A stretch of 64,000 nucleotides of DNA from Amylostereum areolatum (taxonomy: Eukaryota > Basidiomycota > Agaricomycetes > Russulales > Stereaceae), in the NCBI GenBank assembly GCA_012932865.1, contig SAXG01000123.1:1-64000 (forward strand). The letters run 5' to 3'. The translations under genes were made by a program, and so were the position numbers. Under the pieces are notes generated by a model that was given only the letters and a program-made list of their open reading frames with translations, did not search any database and was not told where the DNA came from. Below, in pieces: positions 11,697-21,959 of the stretch (the first letter of the stretch is position 1; each line of letters starts with the position of its first letter).

Positions 11697-11771
11697 TAGC
11701 AGCACCTCGTTTCGATCGAGGGACCTCAGGGTTATGGGCCCTGCGCGCTATACCAGCTGCGCCATGCTGCT
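11697..11771 (-). tRNA. Initiator tRNA-Met (CAU)
   Basis: The 75-nt minus-strand sequence folds as a complete cloverleaf: acceptor AGCAGCA/TGCTGCT with discriminator A, D stem GCGC/GCGC, anticodon stem CAGGG/CCCTG around loop CCCATAA (anticodon CAU), variable AGGTC, T stem CCTCG/CGAGG around loop ATCGAAA. The A1-U72 pair and the A54/A60 T-loop (in place of TTC) are the marks of eukaryotic initiator tRNA, so this is tRNA-iMet and not elongator. No intron. The internal A and B boxes coincide with the D and T arms. Confidence 0.95.
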
Positions 11772-11936
11772 GTAAAGTGCCTACCCCAAACGCCAACCAT
11801 CTCCACAGTCCTATACGAGTCACTGGCACCGTCAAACCAGCGGCAGCAAAAATGCCAGTCAGCTTGGTTTCGTCCCTCGTACATACATACGCATACGCAT
11901 CAGAAAATTACGATAAGCGCCATCCCACTTCACGCG

Positions 11937-14880
11937 TCAAAGCGCGTCACTCCCCACCTCCCTCACGATCTCCCACGCCCTCTCCACGTCCCCCGCCTCC
12001 GTCCGCGCCGCGCCCACAGCGAAGCGCACGCAGAACACGCCGCCGAGCTCCGTCTGCGTGAGCAGCACCTCCCGGCGCGCGAGCAGCGCGTCCCAGAACG
12101 CGCGGTTGCGCGCGTTCGCGGCGGCGCGGGCGTGCCCGTCCGCGCGCTCCGACGCTGCGGGGCGCAGGCGGAAGACGGTGAGCGCGAAGGAGGGCGGGGC
12201 GACGAGTTCGAAGAGCGCGGAGGCGCGGACGTGCGCCGCGAAGAGCGCGTTGAGGGATATGCACTGGGACGCGGGCGCGTACGACGATGTGAGCAGGGAG
12301 GAAGGGCTCGGGGGGAGACTGGCCCGAACGCACCCGGCGGATGTACGACTGGAACCCCTCCGTGCCGAAGCTGCGGAGGACGAACCAAAGCTTGAGCGAG
12401 CGGAAGCGCCGTCCGAGCGAGAGATGCCAGTTGCGAAAGTCGATGACCGTCCCTGCCCCCCGAGCGCGATACAAACACGATAAGCAACCAAAAAAAAAAA
12501 CCCCCCGCATCCAGCCCCGCCGGCGAATGGCACGCTGGCACGCGCACGTCCACACCTACACACCTGCATCGCCGTGTCTTGTCCGAAGGTACTCCGGCGT
12601 GATGTCCAGCGCGTCGATCAGATGGTCGCGGTTGCGCACCCACAGCGCGGACGCGTCGAAGTTGACCAATCCCCACTGCCGAGGCGCGCGGGCGTGAGTG
12701 ACCAATCGCCCAATCCAATCCGATCGACACCGCGGGAAGTACGCGACGCACCTTGTGGAAGTTCACGCACAGACTGTCCGCGAACGCGTTGATGCCCGCC
12801 AGCTGCGCGCGCTCGCGCAGCTCGGGGCACGCGAGAGTGACGCCGGCCCACGCCGCGTCGACGTGCAGCCAGATGTCGGGGTAACTTTCCTTGACTGGCC
12901 ACAATTACCAAAAAAAAAACGCCCTGAGCGAACCGCCCCGAAATGAGGACCGGACGGGAGCAAGGGACACGTACGGACGGCGCCGACGTCCCCGATCCTG
13001 TCGATCGCGCCCGACGTCGTGGTGCCCACCGTGCCAACTGCCCCCCGCGAAAGGATCGTCAGCGGCTAGTCGCGGCATGTCCCTCCTCCGCCCACGCGGA
13101 TCGACTCACTCAGCACGAACGGCGCGAGCCCCTTCGCCCGGTCCTCCTCGACCGCCTTTCGCAGCGTCTCCCCGTCGAGCCCCCAGCCCTCGCGCGCGGC
13201 CGCGTCGACGTCGAGCGCGCGCACGGGCAGCCCGAGCACGAGCCCGGCTTTCTTCCCGAACGAGTGCGTCTGCGTGGTCACGTAGATGACCATCGTCTCG
13301 AGCGGCGTGCGCGGGTGCTGCCCGAGGTAGCGCGTGCGCGCGGCGACGATGGCCGTGAGCGCCGAGTCGGACGCCGTGGTCTGCAAACGGGGAGCGAGAT
13401 AGAGTGAGATGCGCGTCGGTCTTCGTCCGGATCGGGGGGTCCGGGATGGGTGGGAAGGAGAGGGAGGGTGTGTGTGTGGATGGAGGATGTGGGGGGTGGG
13501 AAGCGGAATCGATGTCGAACGGACGGAGATCGGCGCGGATTTCCACCAAGCATCGAGCATCGAGCGAGGGGGTTTGGATAGAATAGAGTGGACGCGCACC
13601 TGGATAACGCCACCGCCCACCTCTCCGACGTTGTGGAACACGGACTCGAGTCCGAACATCTTCGCGGCCCAGTCCATCACGACGCTCTCGAGCTCCGTGC
13701 ACGCGGGGCTTGCGAACCACTGAGGGCACGGTGGTCAGTGTGGGTGCGGACGTTGTGCGGGAGAACGAGAAGGTCGTTAGAACGAAAGGGAGGGGTTTCG
13801 TGAAGCGAAGGGAAGGGAGTCGTAAAGCGAAGGGAAGGGAGTCGTAAAGCGAAGGGAAGGGAGTCGTAAAGCGAAGGGAAGGGAGTCGTAAAGCGAAGGG
13901 AGAAGTGAACCCGTCCGATGAACCTGAGAGTGCGCGCGTGCGGTCGCGTACGGCAACATGGCCCACATCCTCAACACACTTAGGCAATCGGACTCGATGC
14001 CATACAGAAACCCGAGACCGAAACCGACAGTCACAAACGCGACCTGCAACAACGGAGCGCAAAACTCCGAGGAAACCGCTCACGGCCTCAGTAAGAAGCA
14101 TCCCCCCAAAACCGCATCTGAAGCCGCGACGGACCCAAACAAGAGCAAGAGACAAAGAAACGGGTTTGGAGGCGAAAGGGGGCGGGGGGGCGGGGAGGAG
14201 AGGACCCACGTTGAAACCCGGATTCGCGGTGCTGGAGGCGATGAGGTCGCCGAGCATGCCCTCGAACGTGGACGCGGTCGGGAAGTAAGCGAAGAAAGAG
14301 GGGTGTTGCCAATGGGTCAGACCTGCGCATACATCCGAGCGAATTCGATGAGCACAACCGCGGCTGAAGAGGGGAGGGGGGGTTGAGGGGGAAACTTGCC
14401 GGGCACGATGAGCGCCTGGTAATCGTCCGCGATGTTATCCCACGCCTCGCCCTTGCCCGGAGCGCTCTCTGCCAGCACGAAGAAAGAACATTCCCGTCAG
14501 CACCGTCAACCGCGTCGACATCCCCATCCGTCCCCGCGAAGATCGACGCATCACGGAGTCACGGACGCGCGGGATTTTCGCCACGTCCGTCGTCACCAGC
14601 GACTCGATTGGTGGGCGCACCGACGCAAGGGTGTTTTTCGATCCATTCAAACCTTCAAAGATGGTGTTCAGGGTCCGACGCGCACTTACCGGGCAAGGCC
14701 TTGCGGAGATAGCCCGGCTCGACTTGCGCGGAGACGGGCTTTTCCCGCAACGAGTAGTAGTAGTCGCATATGCGGTCGATGGCCTGGTAGCCGGCTTTGC
14801 GGAACCTGTGCGTGCGCGACGGGTGAGGCGGCGATGAGGGAGGGGTCGGAGGGGCCCGGACGTACTGCTCGATGTCCATG
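11937..14880 (-). CDS. PLP-dependent aromatic L-amino-acid decarboxylase
   Basis: Group II decarboxylase that makes an arylalkyl amine (tyramine or tryptamine type) and CO2. Exons read MDIEQ/FRKAGYQAIDRICDYYYSL, SLREKPVSAQVEPGYL, WDNIADDYQALIVPG, LTHWQHPSFFAYFPT, MLGDLIASSTANPGFN, WFASPACTELESVVMDW, TTASDSALTAIVAARTRYL, VGTVGTTTSGAIDRIGDVG, WLHVDAAWAG, then the PLP lysine in LCVNFHKWGLVNFDASA, LWVRNRDHLIDALD, and a C-terminal domain ending REVGSDAL at 11937. HVDAAWAG and NFHK are the cofactor-binding signature. One intron has a GC donor (G/GCAAGT near 14399), since splicing there restores IVPGLTHWQHPSF. The intron before WFASP is nearly 490 bp, very long for this gene, and contains a 22-bp tandem repeat. 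Substrate cannot be told from sequence alone; psilocybin-type or tyrosine decarboxylase roles remain open. Confidence 0.92.
13803..13901. repeat. 22-bp tandem repeat, about 4.5 copies
   Basis: The unit gtcgtaaagcgaagg + gaaggga recurs at 13819, 13841, 13863 and 13885, with a partial copy on the left. It sits inside an intron of the decarboxylase gene, so its copy number could vary without changing the protein. Confidence 0.9.
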
Positions 14881-15521
14881 CTGATGGCGCGATGGCGCGA
14901 ATTTGCGATTGCGACTGCGATGCGATGGAGATCAGAGGGCTGGTTTTTGTTGAGGGTGGCGCGGCAGGCGCGTGGTGGAGCTAAGCAGCGATGAGACAAA
15001 CGAATCCCTGAGCGCTGAGCGGTTTCGCTGCGCGGGTAACCCGTATCAGAAAACGGGCTGGCGGGGATCAGAGCAAAGAGCTTCACGGACGGGGTTCGAT
15101 GATCGGCGGGAGGAAGGAGGGAGGAAAACGAGTGCGCTAATCATACATTCTATTGCCCTTTGAATAAACATATAGGAATAGAGGGAGAATAATACGTTCT
15201 TGACGCTGTCGTAATCTGAGGGGCTGTGGGTCCGTAGGTGTATATGCACAGGGTATGGACCGAAGCTACGGGGCGCGATCGAGATTAAGCGTATGTGCGA
15301 GTCGTCGCGACACCGGGGTGGATGAGGGTAAAAGAGAGAGAACAAGAAGAAAGATATATAGGAAAAGGGAGAAGGACGCTGTGGTATGAACAGGAAGAAG
15401 AAAAAGGTGGAGAAGGGTGGCATAGATGTGGGATCGAGAGGATGGATGGGAACGGAGGGGAAGACGGAAGAACGCACGCGGCGACGACCGGGCAAGGGTC
15501 GAGGTAGCGACGGAACGTCGT
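14881..15521. other. Intergenic, promoter of the decarboxylase and 3' end of the previous gene
   Basis: About 640 bp with no supported gene. A TATA-like stretch (aatacatatagg region, 15160-15180) and pyrimidine-rich DNA lie here, but no conserved coding motif. Confidence 0.4.
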
Positions 15522-16321
15522 TCAGAAACCGCCCAAGCATCCGTCGTCGAGGCCGTCAAAGCCGAAGCCGCTCAAGGCGCTGCGCTCTCCGAACGACTTG
15601 TAGCGCCCCGCGGCAGGTACTAAATCGTCTTCCTCGGGGTCGTCCTCTTCGAGCTCGTCGTCGAGGGTGAGATCGCCGGTTTGCCTCTCGACGTCGCGGA
15701 CGCCGACGGCGCGACGGTGTCTGGAAGGATCGTCGCCGCGGTGGCCCTTCTGCTCGCGTTCACGTCTGCGACGTTTTTCGTCCTCGTAGGTGTGGTATTG
15801 GTGATGGTCGTGCTCCGGTGCGCGGTAAGGGGCGGAACCGGCAAAGGGGAGGAAGGCGAGGGAGAGGTCTGAGACGGCTATGGGGTAGCCGTCGGTGAGA
15901 GGGGGGCTGGCGATGCCGTCGCTCTCGTCGCTCTCGGAAGAGAGATCGTGAACGAGGGCCGGGGGGAGGGGGATGTCTGCGGCGTCGACGGCGCGGGGGT
16001 GAACGTGCTTGCCGGACTTGTAGGCGGAGGAGAGACGTTTGGGTTTGGGTGGAGAGGAGCTGGCGCCGGGGTGGTACGTGCGACCTGGGCAACCGCGGGC
16101 GGGGAGAGCGCAGGAGTTTGGGAGGACGACGATGGGGGAGCGATCGTAGGAGGAGGGGGAGTGGGCGGAAAACGTCCTTGTGAGGGTGGGAGAAGGGGGG
16201 AAACGGACATTATTGGGATGACGGCGGGGGGTATTGGGGGCGGCGGGGTAGGCGGGGGAGGGGGGGGGCGACGGATTGGGAGCGTTTTAGGATGGGGCGG
16301 GGGGGCGGGGGCGGTGGACAT
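15522..16321 (-). CDS. Conserved Agaricomycete protein of unknown function
   Basis: About 265 residues, mostly low complexity and probably disordered. The frame that carries conserved-looking sequence starts near the ATG at 16321 and reads RPILKRSQSV, NNVRFPPSPTLTRTFSAHS, SSYDRSPIVVLPNSCALPA, RGCPGRTYHPG, HVHPRAVDAADIPLPPALV, HDLSSESDESDGIASPPLTD, GYPIAVSDLSLAF, an Arg/Glu/Lys-rich helix, and an acidic C-terminus ending RYKSFGERSALSGFGFDG-LDDGCLGGF, stop at 15522. I recognise the RFPPSPTLT/YDRSPIVV/CALPxRGCPGRTY blocks as recurring in mushroom proteomes, but no function is known to me. Two C-runs in the N-terminal part (near 16263 and 16300) each need one base fewer to keep this frame. Confidence 0.65.
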
Positions 16322-16535
16322 GGTTGGGGGGAGTGGGTGGAGCGGGAGCTGGGGGGGATAAGAGGAGGAGGGGGAGGAGAGGAAGAGGGAGGGAGAAGAG
16401 AGGAGGAAGCGAGGCGGGGCGAAGAGAGGACGAGAGGAAGAGCTCGAGCTGTTAGCAACCCATGACGTTCGCAGAGGACGGGCAGAGGAAACGAGACGAG
16501 CACTCCCGGAAATGAAAAAAGCAGAAAGTTAAACA

Positions 16536-16739
16536 TTTGAACGGACGCGCTACATAGCGTTGTGGCGTGGCGCCGTGGCACTGAGGCGTGGCGCCATGGC
16601 GCCATGGCGGCGCGTTGAAGCTAGTTCTCAGTTAACTTCCCGTGGCGCCATGACGGTCGCCACGTCAAGCATTCCAGAGTCTTTGAAGAGACTTTCGCGC
16701 CATGGCGCCATGGCGCTGTGGCGGGTCCTGTGTATATAA
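16536..16739 (+). promoter_or_regulatory. Palindrome-rich promoter module of the KDZ gene
   Basis: Two copies of the perfect 18-bp palindrome CGCCATGGCGCCATGGCG (16592-16609 and 16698-16715) lie among GGCGTGGCGCC-type repeats, and are followed by TATATAA at 16733-16739, about 90 bp before the KDZ start codon. TTTGAACGG at 16536 opens the block. The same arrangement, in inverted orientation, precedes the gene at 24.9-27.7 kb. It could be an operator for a dimeric factor or part of terminal repeats of a mobile unit. Confidence 0.7.
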
Positions 16740-16825
16740 GTCGTGTGCGCAAAGCCCCGACTTGAATCTAAGTTCCCCCGCCCCCGCCCCCGCCCCCGCC
16801 CATCTCCCATCCACCTCCATAGATT

Positions 16826-19029
16826 ATGTCGCTTTCTACTCTTATTTCTCCTCTGCTTGTCCACTCTGACGGCCTTGCTGAGACCGTTTCGGTTGATGCT
16901 CTTCTTCTCTTTTTTCGACTTATCGCGCAGCTGAAGGAACGCCTTTCCTGGCACTGCGCCTCCTCCTACTCCGGCCCTCCTCACCGCTTACCCTCCAACG
17001 TCGTCGGCTTCTTAGCGTCTGCCTTACATCTCGACCCTTCCGTCGTCACCGATCTTTGGGCCATTTACCAAGACCTTGCATGGTCGATGACTACTGCGGA
17101 CGGCTCTTTGCAAGGGAGGTATCGAGCGGGAGATCTTCTGGACGTTTTCATGCACCACGGACTGCCCTTCGATATTGGTGAGTGCTAATATTTGACTTTT
17201 TTTTCTAACCGTAATTTACTGACGTAGTCTCGTAAGGCTTTGGCGACCTTTACCCTCCGACACGGGTTTGCTTCAACCCCCTGTGCACGGCACCAGGACC
17301 TGGCCAAGCACAGATACCCCGCGATCTCTCCAAGATCGAGTTCATCCGTGTCGTCCATTTTACCAGAGAATACGGTCCCGTCCCCGTGCTATCTTTCTCG
17401 GCAACGTGCCGAAGTATGCCTTATTTACCTTGTAAACCTTCCGCTCAGGGCTAATAAGTTGTATGTACCAGATTGTGGGACACACTATTATCCAACTTAT
17501 TACGTCCACGGTCACGCCTCCAACCGGAAGCGCACATACTATCCGGGTTCACCATCGACCATTCATGTCACCAAACATATTTTTGTCGAGACCTCCCTCT
17601 GCATGCGATTCACAAACTCGATGGTTTGCGCCTGGTGAGTCTTTCGAGTCGACCTTGATATGAACCTTAAACTGACCATCAGATTAGGGTTTCCGCGAGC
17701 AATAACGGACGCATATACGACTTGGAACACGGCGAAGCACGAGTCCGCTTCCCAGCTGCTTGGTCCGTCTCTCCGTCGATGACCGTCACCATCGTCTGGG
17801 ACGCGTTTTTCCTTCTCGCTTTGATCAGAGACCACAAGGAGCGCGGCGATCAGCTTTGCCTATCCAATGTCGGTGATCAGTCAAAGCGTCTTGAGGAAGC
17901 CCTCAACGCACGGAACAATCTCATGGCAGGACAAGGCCAGGAGTGCTGGAATCATGCGTGTGATCGATGCTGCGCCATAGAAGTCAAGGGTGAACTCGAT
18001 GAGCCCAGTACGTCCCATTCGACACTTGTGTTTGGATCCTGTCTGACCTTCCCCTACTAGGTGTAATGCGCGCCGTTGTTATGGACGGCGTTACAGTCGG
18101 TCGGCCGTGCTGCAATGTGCATGATTGCCAGGGCAAGCTACCTTCCCAGCGAGCAAGATTCTGTGACGAGCACTCGTACAAGGACAAGCTTTGTGTCGTT
18201 GATGGATGTGATGCAGACGCTGGTGTGGGTTTCCGCACTTGCTCTGACGCATCCCACCGCCGCTTGGAGGACACGAAGGACCAGTCCGCGCTATTTCAAC
18301 TGCGACGCCGCCTTGAACGCCAGAAGTTGTTGCGGGCAGAAGAAACTGGCGAGGGCGAAACGGAGGAGCTGCTAGAGGTGGAAGAAGGGATGGGATGCCC
18401 GGACAAGTCGGATGCAGGGAACGTGAAGTTGCGGGCACGGTTTGGGCGGCGTCGCACTCACAACGAGCAGCTGTGTGTTGCGACGTGTGGTGTAATGCTG
18501 GGCCGCGCGACTTTTTTTGGGTCGGAGGCGATTAACGGCGCTCGAGTGAGTAAATTCTTTCGGTGTCGTTCTGTTCATTGTCTCACACTTAGTGCAGGAG
18601 TTCCTGCACGGTCTTTTCCCCACGAAAAATTCCCTCCCACAAGTCATCTTCTACGACAACGCCTGCAGCCTGCAGAAGCATATCATTGCGGAAGGTGACA
18701 CTCACTTCTCCAATTGCGCTTTACCGGTTGACGTGTTTCACATGAAGACGAAGCATAAAGACTCCGACGATTTCTGTGGACAGCACTGTAACCCGGCGCT
18801 GTTCCCAGACCTCGTGGTGCATGGTCGTTGGCGATTCAACTCGTCAGCCGCGGAGATGGCGAACTCGTGGTTTGTTGGATATCAGGCGATTGTGAGGGAG
18901 ATGAGGGAGGTGCGATATGATTACTTCTTGGACGAGATGGTGAAGTTGCGCAACCGTATGATCGTGGACGATCTTCGCAAAACCGGCGCCCATCCGTTTC
19001 ATCTGTCTAGGGACTACTTACTGTCTTAA
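16826..19029 (+). CDS. KDZ (Kyakuja-Dileera-Zisupton) transposase
   Basis: DDE-type transposase of the KDZ superfamily common in Agaricomycetes. The N-terminal exon (MSLSTLISPLLVHSDGLAE) is followed by a cysteine module with tyrosine-rich HYYPTYYVHGHASNRKRTYY, then RVSASNNGRIYDLEH and a CWNHACDRCC cluster. After an intron comes VVMDGVTVGRPCCNVHDCQG with FCDEHSYKDKLCVVDGCDAD (CxC6-like cysteine cluster). The catalytic end reads VIFYDNACSLQKHI, LPVDVFHMKTKHKDSDDFC, QHCNPALFPDL, WRFNSSAAEMANSWFVGYQ and AIVREMREVRYDYFLDEMVK, stop at 19029. About five introns; the frame looks open throughout, so it may be intact. It is convergent with the TET/JBP-like gene (210 bp between stops), the neighbourhood reported for KDZ elements in fungi. 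Terminal repeats of the element were not resolved with certainty. Confidence 0.88.
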
Positions 19030-19239
19030 TATCCATTACATGCACATTTATAACTATGCTATTTAAACTCATGTGTTGGCTGCTATTAACCTCGCTCTTG
19101 ATCGCCGCGTGTGGTTTGTGTGTAAGAAATTGGTACGCAAGTTGCGAGTCACAGTTCGTCGTTCGACGCGTCTCGGTCGATCTTCGTACATGCTGTTCAC
19201 TCCGTACGCGTCTGACTCCATAATCTATTATGGCGTGCC

Positions 19240-20823
19240 CTACACACTGCCTGAGCCATCGTCAACCTCCATCTCCACACCAAACACGTTAGAAACATCT
19301 GCCGCGAGATCCTTCACCTTCGAGAGCAACAAGATATGGGTATCCCACCGCGTGGGATCTGCCGCCTCCATTTCCACCTTCCGCTGAGGGTCATGCACCG
19401 CCAGATCGCCCAGCTTCCGAAATCCGCTGGCCACCCACCGGAACAAACCCCCTGCACTGTACTGGGTGATAGAGCACCGAACCTCGCCAGGCTGGACCGG
19501 TGTGTTCGAGTGAACGATGCATGCTGAGAGTATGCAACACTCCGAGTTTGGGGGGAACTCTATAATCAAACCAAGTGAATGCAGGACAAGGTGGCCGCCC
19601 GCTTGAGGGTCGAAGTTCCCGAGCGCCGTAATCGAGCACCATCCGCTGGCAAGGTTGCGGTGGTCGGTGTGCGGGGTGGTAATGACTTGCCCTCCGAGGT
19701 TGAATGTCGTTGCTGCCCATACCGAGTTCGGGTATGGACGTTTCAGCTTCGAGTCGCGCTCGCATAGCGCGTTAAGGGTATCGTCGAATTTCTTGAATAG
19801 CTTCGGGGCCGTCGTGGCAAATGACGCTATAATTGTGCACATAAGTATATGTAGGTCGGGGGGCAATGCATACGTACCGCTCCCGTGGCCAGCTAGGCGT
19901 ATAACGTCGTTGTCCGCGAGAAGGCGATCAACCTCGGTCTGCTTGCCCTTGCTGGCTTGCTTGCGGTTCATCGGGCCCTGTCGGTACGGTTAGAAGCAGC
20001 AGGTGATGTTCAAAACTAATCAGCCAAACCTTTTGTCCACCTCCGTAGGATACCCCGGCATGGAAGCACGGGTACTCACCACGCCGATGCTTCGAGTCGG
20101 TCTCATTGAAGTAGAAACGTTGCCCAAGGTCGACCAGCTTGAGACAGACGCGGCCACACGCCTCGTCCCAGGTTGGATCGTCGGGGCGGCCGTGCATGGC
20201 ACACATGATGTAGCCGTTTCTATCGACAAGGACGAGCGGCTTACTGCATACGTGCATACTTGTGAGCTGAGGCATGCTAGAGGAGGGAGAGACCCACCGT
20301 CCATCCCAGCGTATCTTTCGAAGGCTTGCGGGGGCGCCATCGGGGAGAGCCTCACGTCCCAACCATGCGGTTTTCGTATGAGGTAGGTCGCGAGCGGCAA
20401 TGGTGCACTTGAATTGCATGATCTTCGTGTACTTGCGGATGACGTGCGGTCGCATTTTGAATTTCAGAATGGCTGTATTTGCCCGCGCACGCTCCTGCGC
20501 TCGTTTGCGACGCTCTGCCTTGGTGAGCTGGGTGCTGGATGAACTGCCGGCCGCCGCAGGCCGATGCGCGTGTTGTCCTATTTGCCTGAAGGCGAACCCA
20601 TCGAGAGGGGTCCGGGACTGTACTGAAGGAGAGGGTGAGCTGTAATAGACGAAGCGTCAGCGTTGTCAGTGACCAGCACGGAGGCGACGCACCTATCCCG
20701 CTCCCCAGCAATTCTACTTCTGCCGGCCTCAGCCTGCTCTTCGTCCTCGTCCTCCTCAGCCTCCTCCAAGTCCGAGTCCGGTTCGTCGACTTCGCGTGCA
20801 ACAGCAGCCTGGTAGAGATCCAT
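19240..20823 (-). CDS. TET/JBP-like 2-oxoglutarate/Fe(II) dioxygenase
   Basis: Predicted nuclear enzyme of the TET/JBP clade, which oxidises 5-methylcytosine or thymine in DNA. First ATG in frame is at 20823 (MDLYQAAVAREVDEPDSDLE). An acidic linker leads, after introns, to TPLDGFAFRQIGQHAHR, SSTQLTKAERRKRAQERAR, KMRPHVIRKYTKIMQFKC, RKPLVLVDRNGYIMCAMHGR, YFNETDSKHRRGEYPCFHAG, KQTEVDRLLADNDVIRLAGH and LFKKFDDTLNALC. The catalytic core reads VWAATTFNLGGQVITTPHTD-HRN (HxD iron ligands), LGNFDPQAGGHLVLHSLGLI, ILSACIVHSNTPV (distal His) and GEVRCSITQYSAGG (2OG-binding Arg). It ends DDGSGSV, stop at 19240. All metal and cosubstrate residues are present, so it should be active. Four introns with normal GT-AG signals. 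Opposite strand to, and tail-to-tail with, the KDZ transposase. Confidence 0.85.
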
Positions 20824-21959
20824 GATGTCGATTTCGATATCCACGACATCGAAGACGTCGCGGTCTCCTGGGCAGAGACGTCGCAGGTCCGGGAACGCGT
20901 CCGTGTGCGGGCTGCACGGTTTTGCATGCGATTGGAAGGGTGAGCCGCGTGGCGGCGTTCGTGCTTGTGGTGGAGGCGGTGGCGGAGACGGAGGAGGCGA
21001 GAGCGGAGAGCTATGTCGGCGCAAACGCTCCGAGCGACGAAGCTGCGAGGGGTATGAGTTTGGCTACGAGCAGCGGTAAGATTTTACGCACAGGGGTCCG
21101 CGCCATTATACCGTGCCAGGTGTTGAGGGGGGGTCGTCTGGAGAGGGTGAGGGTGAGGGTGAGGGTGAGGCCGGTGACTCGTGAGGAACGGAGCGAAGGG
21201 GGGGAGAACGTGGGAAACCGTCGACGCGCTCGGACGCGTCGCGTCCAAGACGCGTCCAAGGCGCGTCCCGTTGCGCGTCGCAGTCGGCTCGCAGCGACCC
21301 CGTCTGGAGCACATAGCAGCAGCGGGGTCGAGCACTGCACGACCTCAGCCCGTGCGTCCGCGTACAGCTCGACGGGTTTGCTACCTGCAAACGCAACGCC
21401 GACAGCTGCCGATGACCGCTACGGGCGCGCTTCGAGGCCGCTCTCGACGAGAGTTACGCTGTGTGCAGCGCCTGCACTCGTCGGGGGGTAGAGCGGCCTC
21501 GATGGGACGTACGGTAGGTTGGAACGGGGTGCAAGGCTCATTGCGACGTACCGTTGGGGGAGGTTGGTAGGTAAGCAACGTTCGATTTTTTTCACCATCC
21601 TTTTATATATATGCTGACCTGTTTTTGACAGCCGCCGCGTGATCGCAAGCTCAGCTGTGACAGCGCCGCTCACTTCGGTGTTGGATCCGCGTTTCGTACA
21701 GATGTTCGTAGTCGTACTCGTCCCCGTCCCTCACAATTATCCGGTATGTCTTACCTTGTCATCCATGCAGCCAGTGCATTGCTGATCATCACCTTCAATA
21801 GACCTTTCGTAAATTCTGTGCATTGGTACTCGTACTTATACATCTGCCCGCGACGCGTGGAGTACGTATCCGCCTCACGCTCATCACACGATTCGTGAGC
21901 GCGGCCGTACTCATTTGGTCCCAGACGTGTGGTCGCTGTCGTGCGCCGCAACCGCTATC
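20824..21959. other. Intergenic between the TET/JBP-like and bHLH genes
   Basis: GC-rich 1.1 kb. It contains a hexamer run (gagggt repeated, about 21147-21170) and a cluster of gacgcgtcc/gcgcgtcc words at 21215-21270, but no supported gene. Promoters of both divergent neighbours must lie here. Confidence 0.4.

Noticed and set aside
19336..20386. Several plus-strand frames opposite the TET/JBP-like gene
   Set aside because: Antisense shadows; conserved iron-binding motifs fix the coding strand as minus.
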